Shown: piece by piece, positions 12,721-24,221 of the stretch
How the letters are laid out: each line of letters opens with the position of its first letter
Numbering within the stretch: position 1 is the first letter of the stretch
Program-made: the position numbers and the translations under genes
NCBI GenBank assembly: GCA_022539475.1
Contig: VCMS01000020.1
Span: forward strand, 62,001-126,000
Source: Gracilaria domingensis
Taxonomy: Eukaryota > Rhodophyta > Florideophyceae > Gracilariales > Gracilariaceae
Direction: 5' to 3'
Length of the DNA: 64,000 nucleotides
Notes under the pieces: generated by a model
What the model saw: the letters and a program-made list of their open reading frames with translations, nothing else
Database searches by the model: none
Told to the model about the DNA's origin: nothing

Positions 12721-13620
12721 CCGAAAGGGGGAACGCCGAACCCGTCACGGAGTTCTTATACCGACGAGGTCAGACGCTGAGATGCACTACCTACCACCGA
12801 CAACCGTTCCGGACTTCGCGGAACGCGATATCGATTGCAGCGATACGTACGCTATACGGCCTCGTACGCCTTAATTTATTTCCAAACGGGCATGATCAGC
12901 GCACATCCTCCCTTTCTCCGTGAGAACTCGCGCTCATTCCCGCTTCAGGCAGGCCTCCCGTGGCGGACACTCCGCCGCAGTCGCCACCGCATCAGTACGA
13001 GCGCGACCCCACTAGCGGTCTTCAGTACCGTCACCGCTACCGTCAAAGGGGGTGCGAGACGGGACAGTGTTCACCGCGGCGTACGTACGTCACACGGCGC
13101 GGGAGCGCGAGGATGCCCCACCGCCAACAACCGCACCGTCGCGTACGAGAAGGAGGATCTGTGCGCCTCCGTGACCGCTCGGACGCGTACGATTAGACGC
13201 TTCCGAATGGCCCTCAGGCCGCGCAGGGTCGCGGCGCACCCCACAACGCCGTTCGCGAATTGGGTGCCGCGGTGTCAGTTCTGCCGATGCGTCCCCTGCA
13301 AGGTGACCAGTGCATCCACCCATCGTGGGTGGGCGCACCGGCTTCTACGCGAACTTCCCTGACGGTCGCCACTCGGCAATTTCCGCGAACGGGCACGCGC
13401 TGCACACGACCCACGACACCCTCTGCCCGAATCGTCTGTCTCAGCCGCGCTAACTCCAGCGCTTTCCCCCCCTTTTCCCCCATGTCGCACGTACAATTGT
13501 GGCATGGCTCCGCCCGCCCCTGGCGGGCAAGTTTTGGAAAAGAAGCAATCGGTGGCTTCTCGTTACCGAACGGACTTGGACGCCAGGCTTTACTGCACTG
13601 CGAGGACGGAGTGCAATCTA

Positions 13621-13632
13621 AGAAGGGGGATC
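13621..13632 (+). other. Polypurine tract of element 1
   Basis: AGAAGGGGGA ends three bases before the 3' LTR, the expected site for plus-strand priming. Confidence 0.8.
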
Positions 13633-14173
13633 TGTAGTATAGTACGCAGTGGTTGATCCAAGGCGGAGATTGGACGGCAGGTAGCCACGTGGCGTACGTG
13701 TAGGGCCGACCAGACGCTCTGCGTGTGCTAGCGTGGCACACGGAGGCGAGTGCCCTCTGCGGCGTGCGTAGACCACGTGTCCCAGTCGGACGTTGAGGTC
13801 CATAGCGTTAGTACTGTAATTCACCGTCCCGTAGCTGTAGAGAGGTAGGTGCACCCGATATTTAGGCGCACCCCAACCTCGCGGTGACCCCACATTGTAA
13901 ACATCAAGCACCATTTGCCGCACGTCTTGTTCACCAAGTAGCGCTACCGACAGACCGAGAGGCTAAGTACTAAAAGGTTTATTAGGCCGTTCGTACCCTT
14001 TCGCACGCCCTTGAACGTGCTTGGCGATACCAACCGCCCACTCTCCCCGCTGACCGCCCGGTGCTTCCTCCTTACTCCCCGTACGGACACATTACAGTCG
14101 CTCCGTCGAGCAACGGCCTATTCCGCCGTCTCAAGACCACTCCGGGTTTTCTCCCGATACGTACTATATCACA
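13633..14173 (+). repeat. 3' LTR of element 1
   Basis: It is 541 bp, matches the 5' LTR, begins TG and ends CA, and is followed at once by the CTTTG duplication. Confidence 0.92.
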
Positions 14174-14178
14174 CTTTG
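14174..14178 (+). repeat. Target site duplication CTTTG (right)
   Basis: Exact partner of 3141-3145. Confidence 0.9.
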
Positions 14179-14670
14179 CTCATATGGTTTTGTCGCTGTT
14201 TAGGCTGTCTTCGATGCTGTGTTTCCGTCATTGGCGTAGTTTGAACACCCATTGGGGATATCGTACCGTATGTTTGCGAGCTGTTCCACTCTACAAAAGG
14301 ACATCGTTCAAACGCGGAGAACCCCTTCTGGGCGTACTGTAAGCAATTCTGCGACAATGTCGGGAAGCTCAAACCCCGTCACCGGTTGGTGATCGCAGCT
14401 CCGGAGGAGGTTTACAATTAGGAAGAAAGACCCGTAAACCGATGTGACGGCAGAGGGAAAATGAAGGTCGCTCGTACAAACCGCTCTTCCGTGTTGTCGC
14501 ACAAAGTTGTTGGGTTGTCTGGGGCTTCAACCGTCATCAGCACATGGTGTTCGAACCTCAGGAGAGAGATATGTAGTGCAACGCATTCACGGTATATAAT
14601 CGCTTTCGCATTTAAGTCGATGGTACCTGCAGTGCAGTGGAGGTTGAGCACAGTTGCTGTATGTGGCAAA

Positions 14671-14765
14671 GCATTGCTGGCTTGTTCGTGCGGCACGGTT
14701 GAACGCCAGTGTCACGGCATTGCTGGCTTGTTTTACTCGTGTCGCACAGTTACACGCCAGTGTAA
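14671..14765 (+). repeat. Imperfect tandem repeat, about 46-50 bp unit
   Basis: GCATTGCTGGCTTGTT begins at 14671 and again at 14717. Both copies continue into a related sequence with ACGCCAGTGT. Confidence 0.6.
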
Positions 14766-14883
14766 CAACATGGTTGGTAATTCAGATATTTATTTGGATA
14801 GATTCGCACCTATTGTAAGAAGTATACTACAGCATATAGTGGTTCGGCCTTCGGCCTTTGCCGCCAAGTAAACTCCCCAACCA

Positions 14884-14989
14884 GGATTGAACCATCGTTA
14901 TCGGCTCTAAGCTGCACCACGTTCGCGTGTTCCTGCACTTCCTTGGGCATTTGGTCGCGTCGTGAACGGTTCGTTTAACCACTCTGCCC
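14884..14989 (-). ncRNA. tRNA-like or SINE-like sequence with pol III boxes
   Basis: On the minus strand GGGCAGAGTGGTTAA (rc of 14975-14989) resembles the A box of Leu/Ser-type tRNAs, and GGTTCAATCC (rc of 14884-14893) fits the B box GWTCRANNC. They lie about 90 nt apart. I could not pair a 7-bp acceptor stem around them, so a tRNA-derived SINE or a tRNA relic is more likely than a working tRNA gene. Confidence 0.35.
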
Positions 14990-16350
14990 AAAACAAGCGT
15001 CACCGACTTCGTCGTAGTTAGTTCAGTTATTATTACACATTGTCGTAGATCATCATTCTTCTACAGTGATTCTGTCTTCAATTCTGGTCTCTCGTGGCTT
15101 GCCCACTATTTCTCTTTCTCTGGGTTGTTCGTTTTCCTTTTCCCACTTTTGTGGTTCTCTTTTGCCTCATTTTCTCGAATTTATTGCCCACTTTTCAGCG
15201 GTTTGTAGACTTTCTACTCATTGTCGTTGTCAACATCACCTTCGAGGATCTGTTCTTCTCATCAGAGAGATACAAAGTACTGACGTAGATCTCTACTCTA
15301 CTTTTTGGCCATCTCACACTCTCGCATGTTTTTGTGAAGGTAGATTCTAGTTTACGCCCGGCTGTTACATCTACCAGTGAGTGGCTCTATGGCCGTTGCT
15401 ACCCTACTGTGGGGAAGGCTTCGAACACCTTCGTGTCTTTCTCTCGTTCTCAGGGTTTAAATTTCATAAAAAGGCTTTTCAATCAAGAGCGCAAAGAGTT
15501 TTCGGACATATCCATTGAGAGCTTCCGCCGAATTACCGCGTCGATCTCTGCTACAGTCATCGTGACTTTGTCTTATTCAGCTTCAGATTCCAAGTATAGA
15601 CGAAGTTTGGTGTCAGTCAGATCGTTTGGGTCTTTGACGCCTGGAATGCATTCCAATTCGATGCAAGACTTGAGTCATTTAGAGTCAACACAGTAGCTGA
15701 GGTTGACTGGTAGAACCGGTTCGGTTGTGGTTGGGTCGACATCTGTCAGTTGTAGTGCCCTAGCCGTGACTTTCTTGACATACTGGTCGTATTGGCTTAC
15801 AATCACTCGAATGAACTTGGGGTTGGTGTTTGTCACTCGTCGATGACTGAAAGAAAAGGAGACGGTTTTAGGCTGCTGTAAGACAGTATTGTCTCTGTGA
15901 AGTGTTGGCGTGGATGTTGACGCTATGATCCAACAGAAAATGCGGTACAACCGTTAGTATCTGAAGTGAGCACTGTGCGCTCCGGTCGCAAGCGCAAGAT
16001 GGTGGAATAAAAAGTGTAGAGTTTGATGCCTCTGATTTACTCTGGAGGCGTTGGTGCGAGGCGTTAAGTACGCCGCATCTCAAGAAGGAGCACAGCTGGA
16101 GCTCCACCCAAATCTACAGTGCAACCCAGAGTTGCGTTTCTGAGTGACGTGGACGCACGAAGGTGATGCACGCCTTGCGCTGCGCGTGAGTGGCACTCAA
16201 CCTACACTCCTAAGGGACTAACCGCGCAGTGTGTCTACTAAGTGTCTGAGTAACGGCCACTACATAAGAGCAGCACAATTATATTTCTAAGCAAACGCCC
16301 TTAGAGAAAGAACCAAGGAACATGTAAGTAATTGTGACTGACTACGGACT

Positions 16351-16410
16351 TTTTTGAGTGACTCTGACTTTTAGACTTGCTCGAAAATTTAGTCACAAAT
16401 ACGGACCTGA
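16351..16410 (+). repeat. Dispersed repeat, copy A
   Basis: It shares an approximately 60-bp block with 43413-43472, including TAGTCACAAATACGG. No coding capacity. Confidence 0.6.
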
Positions 16411-17193
16411 AGTTCGGAGAGTGATTGCTCCATTAACATAAGATTATTTGACCATTTAACCCCTATACAAGGGGTCTTTCTGTTGTCAGCTGACATGTAT
16501 CGCATTCGTCGCGAGTGACAACCCGTGACGATTTCAAAGCCACGGAGGCTACAAATGGGGCTATTTCATAGTGCCTTGTAGGTTACCACCTGAGAAAATG
16601 CAGTACAAATTACGAAACATTTTCAAATCTTTATTTTCTAGACACATCACGCACTGATGTCATCGCTGTGTTGTGATGAACATTATCATGATAAACATCA
16701 ATCACTCATGACCAAACGCACACAGTATATCTATAAAACAGGGGTCAGAGCTTATGTTAACCAAACGGTGTCTAATTTGAGGGTCATTGCCAGACTCTTT
16801 CCTCCCCGAATAGCTGATCTACGTAGACGATCGACATGTAACCAGTAGGGATCATTTTATGCAATAATGAAAACTAAACTCATTATAAACAAGAATGATC
16901 CTTACATGGCAAAACTATTGCCATCTAATATTGTAGATGATATTAACTCAGTTCTCGTTATCCTTATAACGAAAGAGAACCAGTAACAATTAGAACAACA
17001 TTTTACCTTTGCACAGAATGAATCATATCTTTAGGCACTACATCTTCAATGTAACGTATGTACAAGTGATGTAGAAGAACGGTTTAAGTTTAAACTTGGT
17101 TTAATTTGTTAACAAACGCAGACACAAATGCTTGAAATCAGCCAGCTCACTACTTTCTACGATGTGAACACTACTTGCATTACCTCTACGAAC

Positions 17194-17857
17194 ATGGATT
17201 CTACTCGGGCTAGCAATGCTAGAGTAACCAGAGCGTTCATTCTTGTCGTTTTCCTTGGCACGGTCGTTGTGGTACTGTTAATTTCTTTCATCGACAGAAT
17301 TCGAGATAGCTCCTTTCCTGTGGGCTTACCTGGGATAGTTGATGACATCGTCGGGGCCCCTTTTGCTGCTCTGTATGTTTATCTTCGTGATGAACGTCCC
17401 GTTATGTGCCTATCGAGCAAGGTGTCTGCCGTCTTGTTTCCGTTTGTAGGTCCTTTTGCTCCTGTTGTGGTACGTTGCGCACCTGATTTACAGATCGAGG
17501 GACGTCACTTTGGGTTTGCTACCTTAAACCACAGATGGCGTGACCAGCCCTCTAAACATGCGTTCAGAAGGCACATCCAGACAAAACAAGATTGTTGGGG
17601 TCGTGATATTCGCTTTGCTGATGGGATTTGCTTCTGTTTGCCTTTGGGCTTCGAGGTTTGAAAGCCTGCAAGCGGGATATTCAGTTCTCAAGTCGGTGCA
17701 ATGGGCGGCGTTCCTTTTCATCGGCAACTTGACCGGCATTCTGTTCAAAATGGTGTTCGTCACTGTTCGCGAATGTGAACTAAAACTGCGTGACGACGTT
17801 ATGAATCGTTTCGTTTGTCTTGTTTGGGAATGCTCCCACACGTCTGTACGTAACTAA
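17194..17857 (+). CDS. Small multi-pass membrane protein, exon structure unresolved
   Basis: The ATG at 17194 opens a frame with a strong transmembrane helix early (AFILVVFLGTVVVVLLISF). A second, overlapping frame (17528-17857) carries two further hydrophobic segments (IVGVVIFALLMGFASV and AAFLFIGNLTGILF) and a short charged tail. The two frames overlap between 17540 and 17661, so an intron with an acceptor near 17533-17550 or a frameshift must join them. I could not choose donor and acceptor. No family recognised. Neighbours are non-coding DNA on the left and a broken minus-strand gene on the right. Confidence 0.4.
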
Positions 17858-18150
17858 CATGGCACAACGATCCATAGCACGAGACGCACCGTTCTCAAGG
17901 GTTTTATTGGCGAGGAAAAGTCAGTGTCTGTACACAGTGCAAGAGAACTTGATCTGGAGAGCGCCTACATCCAACACAGGACACAGAGGACTAAAACAAG
18001 AACGCAAAATGCCAAGCAAGAACAACTATGGAGAAAAACTGCGCAACAAGATGTTTCTTTACATGAATATAAACATGATGAAACGGTCGGAAATCTGCTG
18101 CAGGCAAGCAGTTCTATCATTCGTCTGTACATATGACTAGAACGGCATCT

Positions 18151-19589
18151 TCAGTTCACGGAGATCTTCTGTGTTTCCATTCGCATCGCATCGGAACTGC
18201 TGATGAGCTCCTTGGTTTGCCTGCACATGCACCATGAGGTCGTCTTGTGGCATTCCGATTTTAGATCTGGAGAATCTCCCGTCTCGCCCTTCAGCCGAAG
18301 CGTTGTGATCCGTCTTGGACGGAGCTTGTAGGTTTTGGAACGGTTGGCCAAAACAACATCATCAGTACGGGCACTCAGCTCGAACACAGCGCCAGCTTGC
18401 ACCCCAATCGAATCTGTTGGGAACTGCATCTCCATACTAAAATCGCGATTGGCATTCCGCAACGAGCTTGCAAAAAAGTCGACGCTCATCTCACGCACAA
18501 GCCCGTCATCAATACGCTCCTGCGAGCCAATTCGCCTCGCAGACAGTAAATCCATGGAAATATCTCTCCGAATCATATCCATCGACACATCCTTTTTACC
18601 ACCAAACTCGCCCCTTCGAAATCCATAGAGTTCTCCCTTGAAGCAAACGGCGCATTCTTGAATAGAAAACTCAACGAACGACTTACTGACGTTGCATTCT
18701 TGCCAATGGTAAAGCGAGAAACATAGAATATCTGGTTCGTAGTGGTAGCGGATATGTTACAATAATTGGATAGTCCAACCAAAGTGCCAGCACTATTGAG
18801 CGCCTTGTCAATATCATCCTCACGCTAATTCCTAACGTCCTTTGCAGCGGAGTCTGACGAAAGATGCATCGCGTGTAAATCAATCCCCTGTGAAACAGAC
18901 TGAGGCAGCGTCATATTCGACGGCATCATCTCCTGTGACGGCGAAGCAACCAACGCAACATCAAGCGGTTCCGCACCCGGATTACTACCCGCACTAGGCG
19001 TCGATTCCGATACACCAATTCTAGTACCGGCAAGTTGAAAAGTAGCAGCATCCTCGTCAAACGCAGTAGGCGACGAATGTTGAGAAGCGCCGCACGGTTA
19101 CGACGTAGCCAGTGGCGCTTGCGCGGACGACTGCGCCACAGAGCGCGTCATGCGTTGCCCAGGACGCGACATGGGATGGTGCATGGAGGCGTGGTGGGAA
19201 ACTTGGTGCATCGGGTTGAAAACGACTGGCAACTCATGCGCGGACGGCATAGACGGCGAGATCTTCTTCGCATGATACGGCAGCACACTTTGAGAACGCG
19301 ACGATTGCTTCGCGTTCTCCTGCACCGTCATCTTCATGTCCTTGAAAAACTGCGTGGGTGAAAGTTTCACCGCGTGCTTAGCCTCGCCGTTTCTCGGGCC
19401 AGCGGCAGCGGCGACGGCAGCAGCGGCGGCAGCGGCGGCGGCCACAGCAGCAGTGGCGGAGGTCGGGACAGCTGCGGAAGCGGCACGACGCGCATGTGCG
19501 GCATTTTTATCCGGAGGGAAGGGGGAGGTGGCTTCACGCCTGATATGACCCCTCATCTGCCCGTTAGCCCTCGCAAACCCATTGGCCAC
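18151..19589 (-). pseudogene. Broken host-type gene of unknown function
   Basis: One minus-strand frame runs from 19589 to about 18640 with two in-frame stops (TAA at 19098-19100, TAG near 18826), then coding quality moves to another frame down to 18151. The N-terminal part has an alanine run and His/Met-rich segments, as in transcriptional regulators. The C-terminal part (NRDFSMEMQF to the end) is globular-looking. The alanine tract coincides with the GC-rich block that starts near 19,090. No family recognised. Two stops and one frame change suggest a relic. Confidence 0.35.
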
Positions 19590-20381
19590 AGTAGACTCAG
19601 CTGTCTGGCGCAGTTTCTAGGCAGCTCGACGCGCCGATGCGAGCGGCCGTCGACGAGCGCGTGGGCCGTGGCGCCGTGCGCCTGGCAAAGGGCGTACTCG
19701 ATGGTCTGCGGGATGAGCGCGGCGTCATCGCCATCCGCGCGCGGCACCGCGCGGTGCGTCGGCGGCTCGAACGACGTGGGCGCGTGGCGCCGGGGTGGCA
19801 CGCTGTGTCGGCCCGTTGGCAGCTGCGAGCGAATCGGCGCTAGCGCGAGGCGCGCGGGGGGCGCAGCGAACGCCGACGGGCAGCGGCGCGCAGGCATGGC
19901 AGAGGCGCATGCACGCCGTCGGGCGTTGGGCATCGGGCACGTCGCGCCCGCCGCAGCGCTGAGATCGCCCGCGGCGTGATCCGCCGCTGTCGCGATGAGT
20001 GCACGCAAGTCGCGGCAGCAGAGCACGCAACCTGGCGGCCGCTTACAGCGCCGCGGCAGCCAAATTGTGAGCGGCTGTGCCGCTGTAAGCGTCTGAGCGC
20101 GCGGCCTGGGCGCTGCGCTGCTCCGCAGCAACGCGGCACGCGCGAAGACGCGTCGCGGCGCGCATTGGCGCGCAAATCGACGCAGCCACGGCTCGCGCGG
20201 CGTGGCCCCAGTGCAGCGCCGTTTAGCTGGATGCGCCGCACCCCGTACTCCGCCACCCGCGCGCGTGCATCACCCCCCCTCCCGACTAACCCCGCCCCAC
20301 CCCCGTCAACGCATCCCCCCACCCGCCACTCCAGCGCCCCGCGCCGCCGCGTCCCGCGCCGCCGCACCCCACGCCCGGCGC

Positions 20382-20927
20382 CTACTCGGCGCCGCCACGA
20401 TGCCGCACCCACCGCAGCTGCCCGACGACGAGCTGCTGTTCCTCGCGCTGCATCACCTTAGAACCCTGCTCCGATGTCCTCAAATCTTTTGATATGAACA
20501 CAGGCACCATACGAGCAAATACAACTGCAGCTCCACAGTCTGTGCCGTCCTCAAGAATCAAATGATGAAGCTCCTCAAGCGAAAGTGCCATCCGTTCCAC
20601 TGAATACTCTGCGAGGATCTCCATAAACTTTTGTTGTTGAGATACAAGAGAAGGGAATAAAAACAAGACATTCGCCGCCTCCGGCAAGTCCTGTCAGGCA
20701 GACATTTTGAAAGAACGGATAGAGCCAAATATTCTTCGAACATTATTTCTAGCTTCGGAGAGTCGACTCTCCTTCGGCACACTGTGAGCGAGATAGAGAC
20801 AATTCCCGAAACAATCTGACGGCGTAGCTTTGATAGCAACTAGCATTGGATTGCGAATGCGTTTCCAATTAAACATGCAAATTGCTTTCAGGAAGGCACC
20901 GGCATGTGCAGAGGATGAACATCCCAT
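20382..20927 (-). pseudogene. Unknown broken coding segment in an AT-richer insert
   Basis: Several overlapping minus-strand ORFs carry protein-like sequence, best in 20687-20460 (FMEILAEYSVERM, LSLEELHHLILEDG). The coding run crosses a sharp composition boundary at about 20,460, where DNA becomes very GC-rich. A plus-strand ATG at 20401 (MPHPPQLPDDELLFLAL) is cut at the same boundary. This suggests two different sequences were joined there. No family recognised. Confidence 0.3.
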
Positions 20928-21343
20928 GTCCCCCTGACAAAACGAATACGGAAACTCTTCTCAAGGGCACGATTTCTTTCGACGCGAACCATAAACTCTA
21001 GGGCATTTGCGGCGTTAGCGTTATCTAGGGCGGGGGTAGGAAACTCTGAACGACGCGTGTGTTCTGGTTGCACAGCTGAGCGAGAGCGTGTATGATGGCG
21101 GTAAGTCCGGTATGAAGAGCACGGTTAAAGAGGGTTAGATGACGAATTGCAGTTGTTTATTCACATGTGCATGGTTCGAGGGCCTTGGGCCGAGGGGAAG
21201 AGGGCGAACTCTGTTACTGTAACTTGTAGTAGTTACAAGACTCGTACCTTCCTAGATAGCGGTGACCATGTGCACGCATCGATCAAATAAAAACAGAAAG
21301 CCACGAACGTTGCGACCGAACAACGATGGCAACAAGCAGAATG

Positions 21344-21996
21344 TCATGACCAGGCGGGTCTGCGAGGAATGGCGACTGTGGTGTTGACGGATATGAATTC
21401 GCCCGTTGCGCGGAAAAAACGAAGTTGCTGCCCGTTGGGCAGGGAAGCTATCGACGCGGTAAGGGCTTGATGCGGCACGTTCTCGGCGTCGGGAGAGCTG
21501 TCATCTGGGGATGGGTGCTGCTGACGCGAACCATCATCTTCGACAAGCGTAAGACCAATCTTGCGTATGGCTTCCGATACCGATGCCCCTCTGCTCACTA
21601 GGCGCAAAACTGTGCCCCGCTCCCGCACTGAGAGCGATTCAACCACGGCGACAATACGCGTGTCGCTGATATCGACGGGCTCATCCGCCGCCACTGTGCG
21701 CGCGCTGGCACACACGGCGCAGACGCTGCGCTCGCTCGCGCACGCGCTGCACAAGGTGTGGTACGCGCTAAGAACGCACTTGTGGTGGCAGCAATTACAT
21801 CGCCTTGGTGCCGAAAGCGGCTTGTACTTGCGATACTTTTCCTCCACTCGATCTTGCTCGCGCACGCGTCGCAAAGACCATTAGTATCGACCGTGCGCTC
21901 AATCCTGGCCGACAGCGCGGACCGCCGGTTGTGCCGGAACGCAACCGCGTTCTGGTGCGCCGGCGCGCGGCTCTTCGCTCGGCCGGACGTGCTCAT
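21344..21996 (-). pseudogene. C9orf85-like (DUF2039) protein, one apparent frameshift
   Basis: The ATG at 21996 begins MSTSGRAKSRAPAHQNAVAF, matching the conserved start of the C9orf85 family. It continues with LCDACASKIEWRK, and in the next frame YRKYKPLSAPRRCNCC, YHTLCSACA and VCAVCA, the family's paired zinc-binding CxxC motifs. The break is at about 21,850 inside a run of four A on the coding strand, where five would keep the frame. The function of the family is not established, although it is widely conserved in eukaryotes. The C-terminal half is unconserved. A one-base homopolymer error in the assembly is a real alternative to a pseudogene. Confidence 0.7.
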
Positions 21997-22161
21997 GGCG
22001 TCCGCGGCGAAGCCGCGCCCGTGCGCCCGCGCATGCGCACGCGTGTTGCCCCCAAAGCGGCTGCTCGCGCGCCACGTGTGCACACGTCGCCAGCAATGCG
22101 GGCCGCCATGGCGCGTCAAACCTTCAAACCAAAACGCACCCAATAGTCCGCGCTCCGCCGC

Positions 22162-23232
22162 GTGCCGCGCCCCCCCGCGCCACCGTCAGCGACCCGCCAC
22201 AATGACCGCCGCCTCGCCCTCACCGCCGCGCCGCCATCGCCCGCCGTGTCGTCGTCGTTCACCAGCACCAGCCCGCTGTACACCACTCCGCCGCACATCC
22301 CTCTGCGCCGCCGCGCACCCGAGACCGTTCTGGATATGTCGTGGCCGCGCGTCCAGCAGCTCGACATCTAACTAGATGCCGCCTACACGCCGTCGCGCCT
22401 GACCGCCTCTTCCTTCTGTTGGCAATCGTCCATCTTTGACTCTGAGCAGCTCTCCGTGCATTCGAATGCATCACCGCCGCCATCGCCGCCGCCGCCCACC
22501 CCGTCACAGCCGCATTCTCAGTCGCAGCACTCTCACAACCACGCGACTCCGCGCCCGCAGCCACGCGCTTCCATTATGTCGCGCGCGTAGTACACTTTCT
22601 ACGCCGCCTTTCGTAGACCGCCTGCGCCCGCGTCGCAGCCGCCCCCCGCAGCCAAGATGGCTTCGTGACCATCTGCTTCCGCCTCCACGCGTCCGGTTTC
22701 ACAACTGCTGGACGCGCAGCTCTCTGCGCTGCGAGGCGCCAGGGCCGGCTGTGTCGATCTGTCCGTGTTGGTTGCGCTCACGCAACGCACGCTACATTCT
22801 AACAATCAACACGCGCTTCCCGCGCTCAGGGCGCACAAGACGTTGCATGTGCGCTGCGCCATGCTGGGGTCCAAGGCGTCGAGAAATGCGCGCAACTTTG
22901 ATATAGCTGATAAGGAGCGACTGCTGGTGCAAGCCAAGCTGTCGGGGGCCAAAGCGTCGGACTGTGTGGAGCGTCTCAAGCCGAAAGTGTGGATGAACGG
23001 TGCTACAAGCACAAATAATTACAAATCTAAGCCCCCACTCGTGCCTTTGCAAACTGTATCGACCGCTGCGATGGAAGTTCGCAACCATGAGCTACTTCTG
23101 ATGTGCACTTTTTTGATCTCCATCGGTACCCAACTGATTCAGATACTGTCTCTAACTCCTACTCCTACAGCACACTCGCACATACCGTCATCGGCGGCTG
23201 CGTACGTGCATCGAATTGGAAGGACGATATGA
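22162..23232 (+). pseudogene. Pro/Ser-rich protein relic with three in-frame stops
   Basis: One plus-strand frame stays open-like for over 1 kb, with stops TAA 22369, TAG 22588 and TGA 22666 but no frame change. The first half is Pro/Ser/His-rich. The second half (LDAQLSALRGARAGCVDLSV, then RTLHSNNQHALPALRAHKT) has the look of a conserved helical domain. A plausible ATG at 22202 lies in a different frame, which would add one frameshift. No family recognised. Confidence 0.35.
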
Positions 23233-23498
23233 AACAGGGAATGAGAAGAAGCAGGTGCCTGGCGGATAAGGCTGGCACTCGCGCTCGGTGCCGCCCCAGG
23301 AAGTGTTGAGATGGCACTTGCAGATGGTATTCTCTAAGAACGGGAGGACGTTGGGCGAACAGGTCCCTCACTTTGCGTCTTTGGCGTTTGGCATGACGGC
23401 AAATAGAAGAGCGAAATGGGGGGGGAGAGGCTACACGCGCTCGACTTACATTAGTTGAGAGTAGACGTCTCCTTCATCGCGCAACGAAAACGGTTTTT

Positions 23499-24221
23499 TT
23501 ATCTTTCTGTTCTACGTTTCTTATGAACTACGAGAGCAACAACGTCATCGATAACTTTTAAGTTGTCGTCGAGGATGACATCCAAAAGAAGAAAAAAGTA
23601 GTACAGCTCACGTAGCTCATCCTTGATAACATTAAAAGAATTCTTCAATGTCAAAGCGTTCCTTCCTTTCTCAGTAACCGGCTCCAGGCCATGTTTGTGA
23701 ATTATACGCCGGAACATAGGGCTCGCCATGTAGCTTAATATCTCCCAAAAACGACAAACTTCGTCGAAAGTTCTCGGCTCCGGACGCCCAGACAAGCCAG
23801 ATCCCACAGCATGCTCCAAGATAGCAGCACTCATAACTTTTGAAACCGTTCCTAAGATCAATTGTCGAAGTTTGTCAAGAAACGGGTAACAGCATCCACA
23901 TTTGTCATATGCGTTATCAACAACTGATTCCTTCGATTTTCGTTTCACACTGTTTTTTGTAGAGACAACAACATTGTCCATTCTCAACCAGCAGTTTGCA
24001 ACATTACTTCTCCTGAATCCTGACATAGCCATTCCAAAAGGAATATAGGCACACATATCCTGGAGAAGTATTGTACATCTCTCAAGATTTTTACGACCCT
24101 CGCCCGAGAAAGCAGAACATGTGGACGATGGGTGGGATATATCTGCCACGACCACGCTATCAAATCCGTTTTGATGAATTCTTGGAACGTATTGTTGTAA
24201 GATGGTTAGAAACGTCTTCAT
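23499..24221 (-). CDS. Unknown protein, overlapping the upstream ORF by ATGA
   Basis: The 240-codon ORF starts at 24221 and overlaps the stop of its upstream partner by four bases. It has a basic middle (VKRKSKES), a Cys pair (DKCGCCYPFLDKLRQ) and an acidic/hydrophobic C-terminal stretch (ELYYFFLLLDVILDD). It lies in an AT-richer segment between GC-rich blocks. No family recognised. Together with the upstream ORF it may be part of an unidentified mobile element. Confidence 0.35.
   Translation of the reverse strand: MKTFLTILQQYVPRIHQNGFDSVVVADISHPSSTCSAFSGEGRKNLERCTILLQDMCAYIPFGMAMSGFRRSNVANCWLRMDNVVVSTKNSVKRKSKESVVDNAYDKCGCCYPFLDKLRQLILGTVSKVMSAAILEHAVGSGLSGRPEPRTFDEVCRFWEILSYMASPMFRRIIHKHGLEPVTEKGRNALTLKNSFNVIKDELRELYYFFLLLDVILDDNLKVIDDVVALVVHKKRRTER

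Larger units (their letters stand above)
3146..14173 (+). mobile_element. Full-length Ty3/Gypsy chromovirus (element 1)
   Basis: The element is 11,028 bp with 541-bp LTRs, a CTTTG duplication, a primer-binding site next to the 5' LTR and a purine tract before the 3' LTR. Plus-strand parts in order are gag, aspartic protease, reverse transcriptase, RNase H, integrase and a chromodomain, which is the Ty3/Gypsy order and places it with chromoviruses. About 2.3 kb on the opposite strand between the integrase and the 3' LTR carries three further ORFs. The LTRs differ at about a dozen sites by eye, so insertion looks recent. It appears complete in layout but broken, with about five interruptions in the coding part. 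Confidence 0.93.
14179..17190. other. Non-coding stretch right of element 1
   Basis: No credible gene was found. It holds a two-copy tandem repeat (14671-14765), a tRNA-like sequence (14884-14989), a pyrimidine-rich section near 15,040-15,350 and one copy of a dispersed repeat (16351-16410). Confidence 0.5.

Noticed and set aside
13214-13741. 175-codon minus-strand ORF across the 3' LTR border
   Set aside because: It is a mixture of LTR and internal sequence in a GC-rich stretch and shows no domain.
14461-14871. 136-codon ORF over the tandem repeat near 14.7 kb
   Set aside because: It is carried by the repeat and shows no domain.
19374-20461. Many overlapping 100-200 codon ORFs on both strands
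   Set aside because: High GC makes stop codons rare; the translations are low-complexity Arg/Ala/Pro and mutually overlapping.
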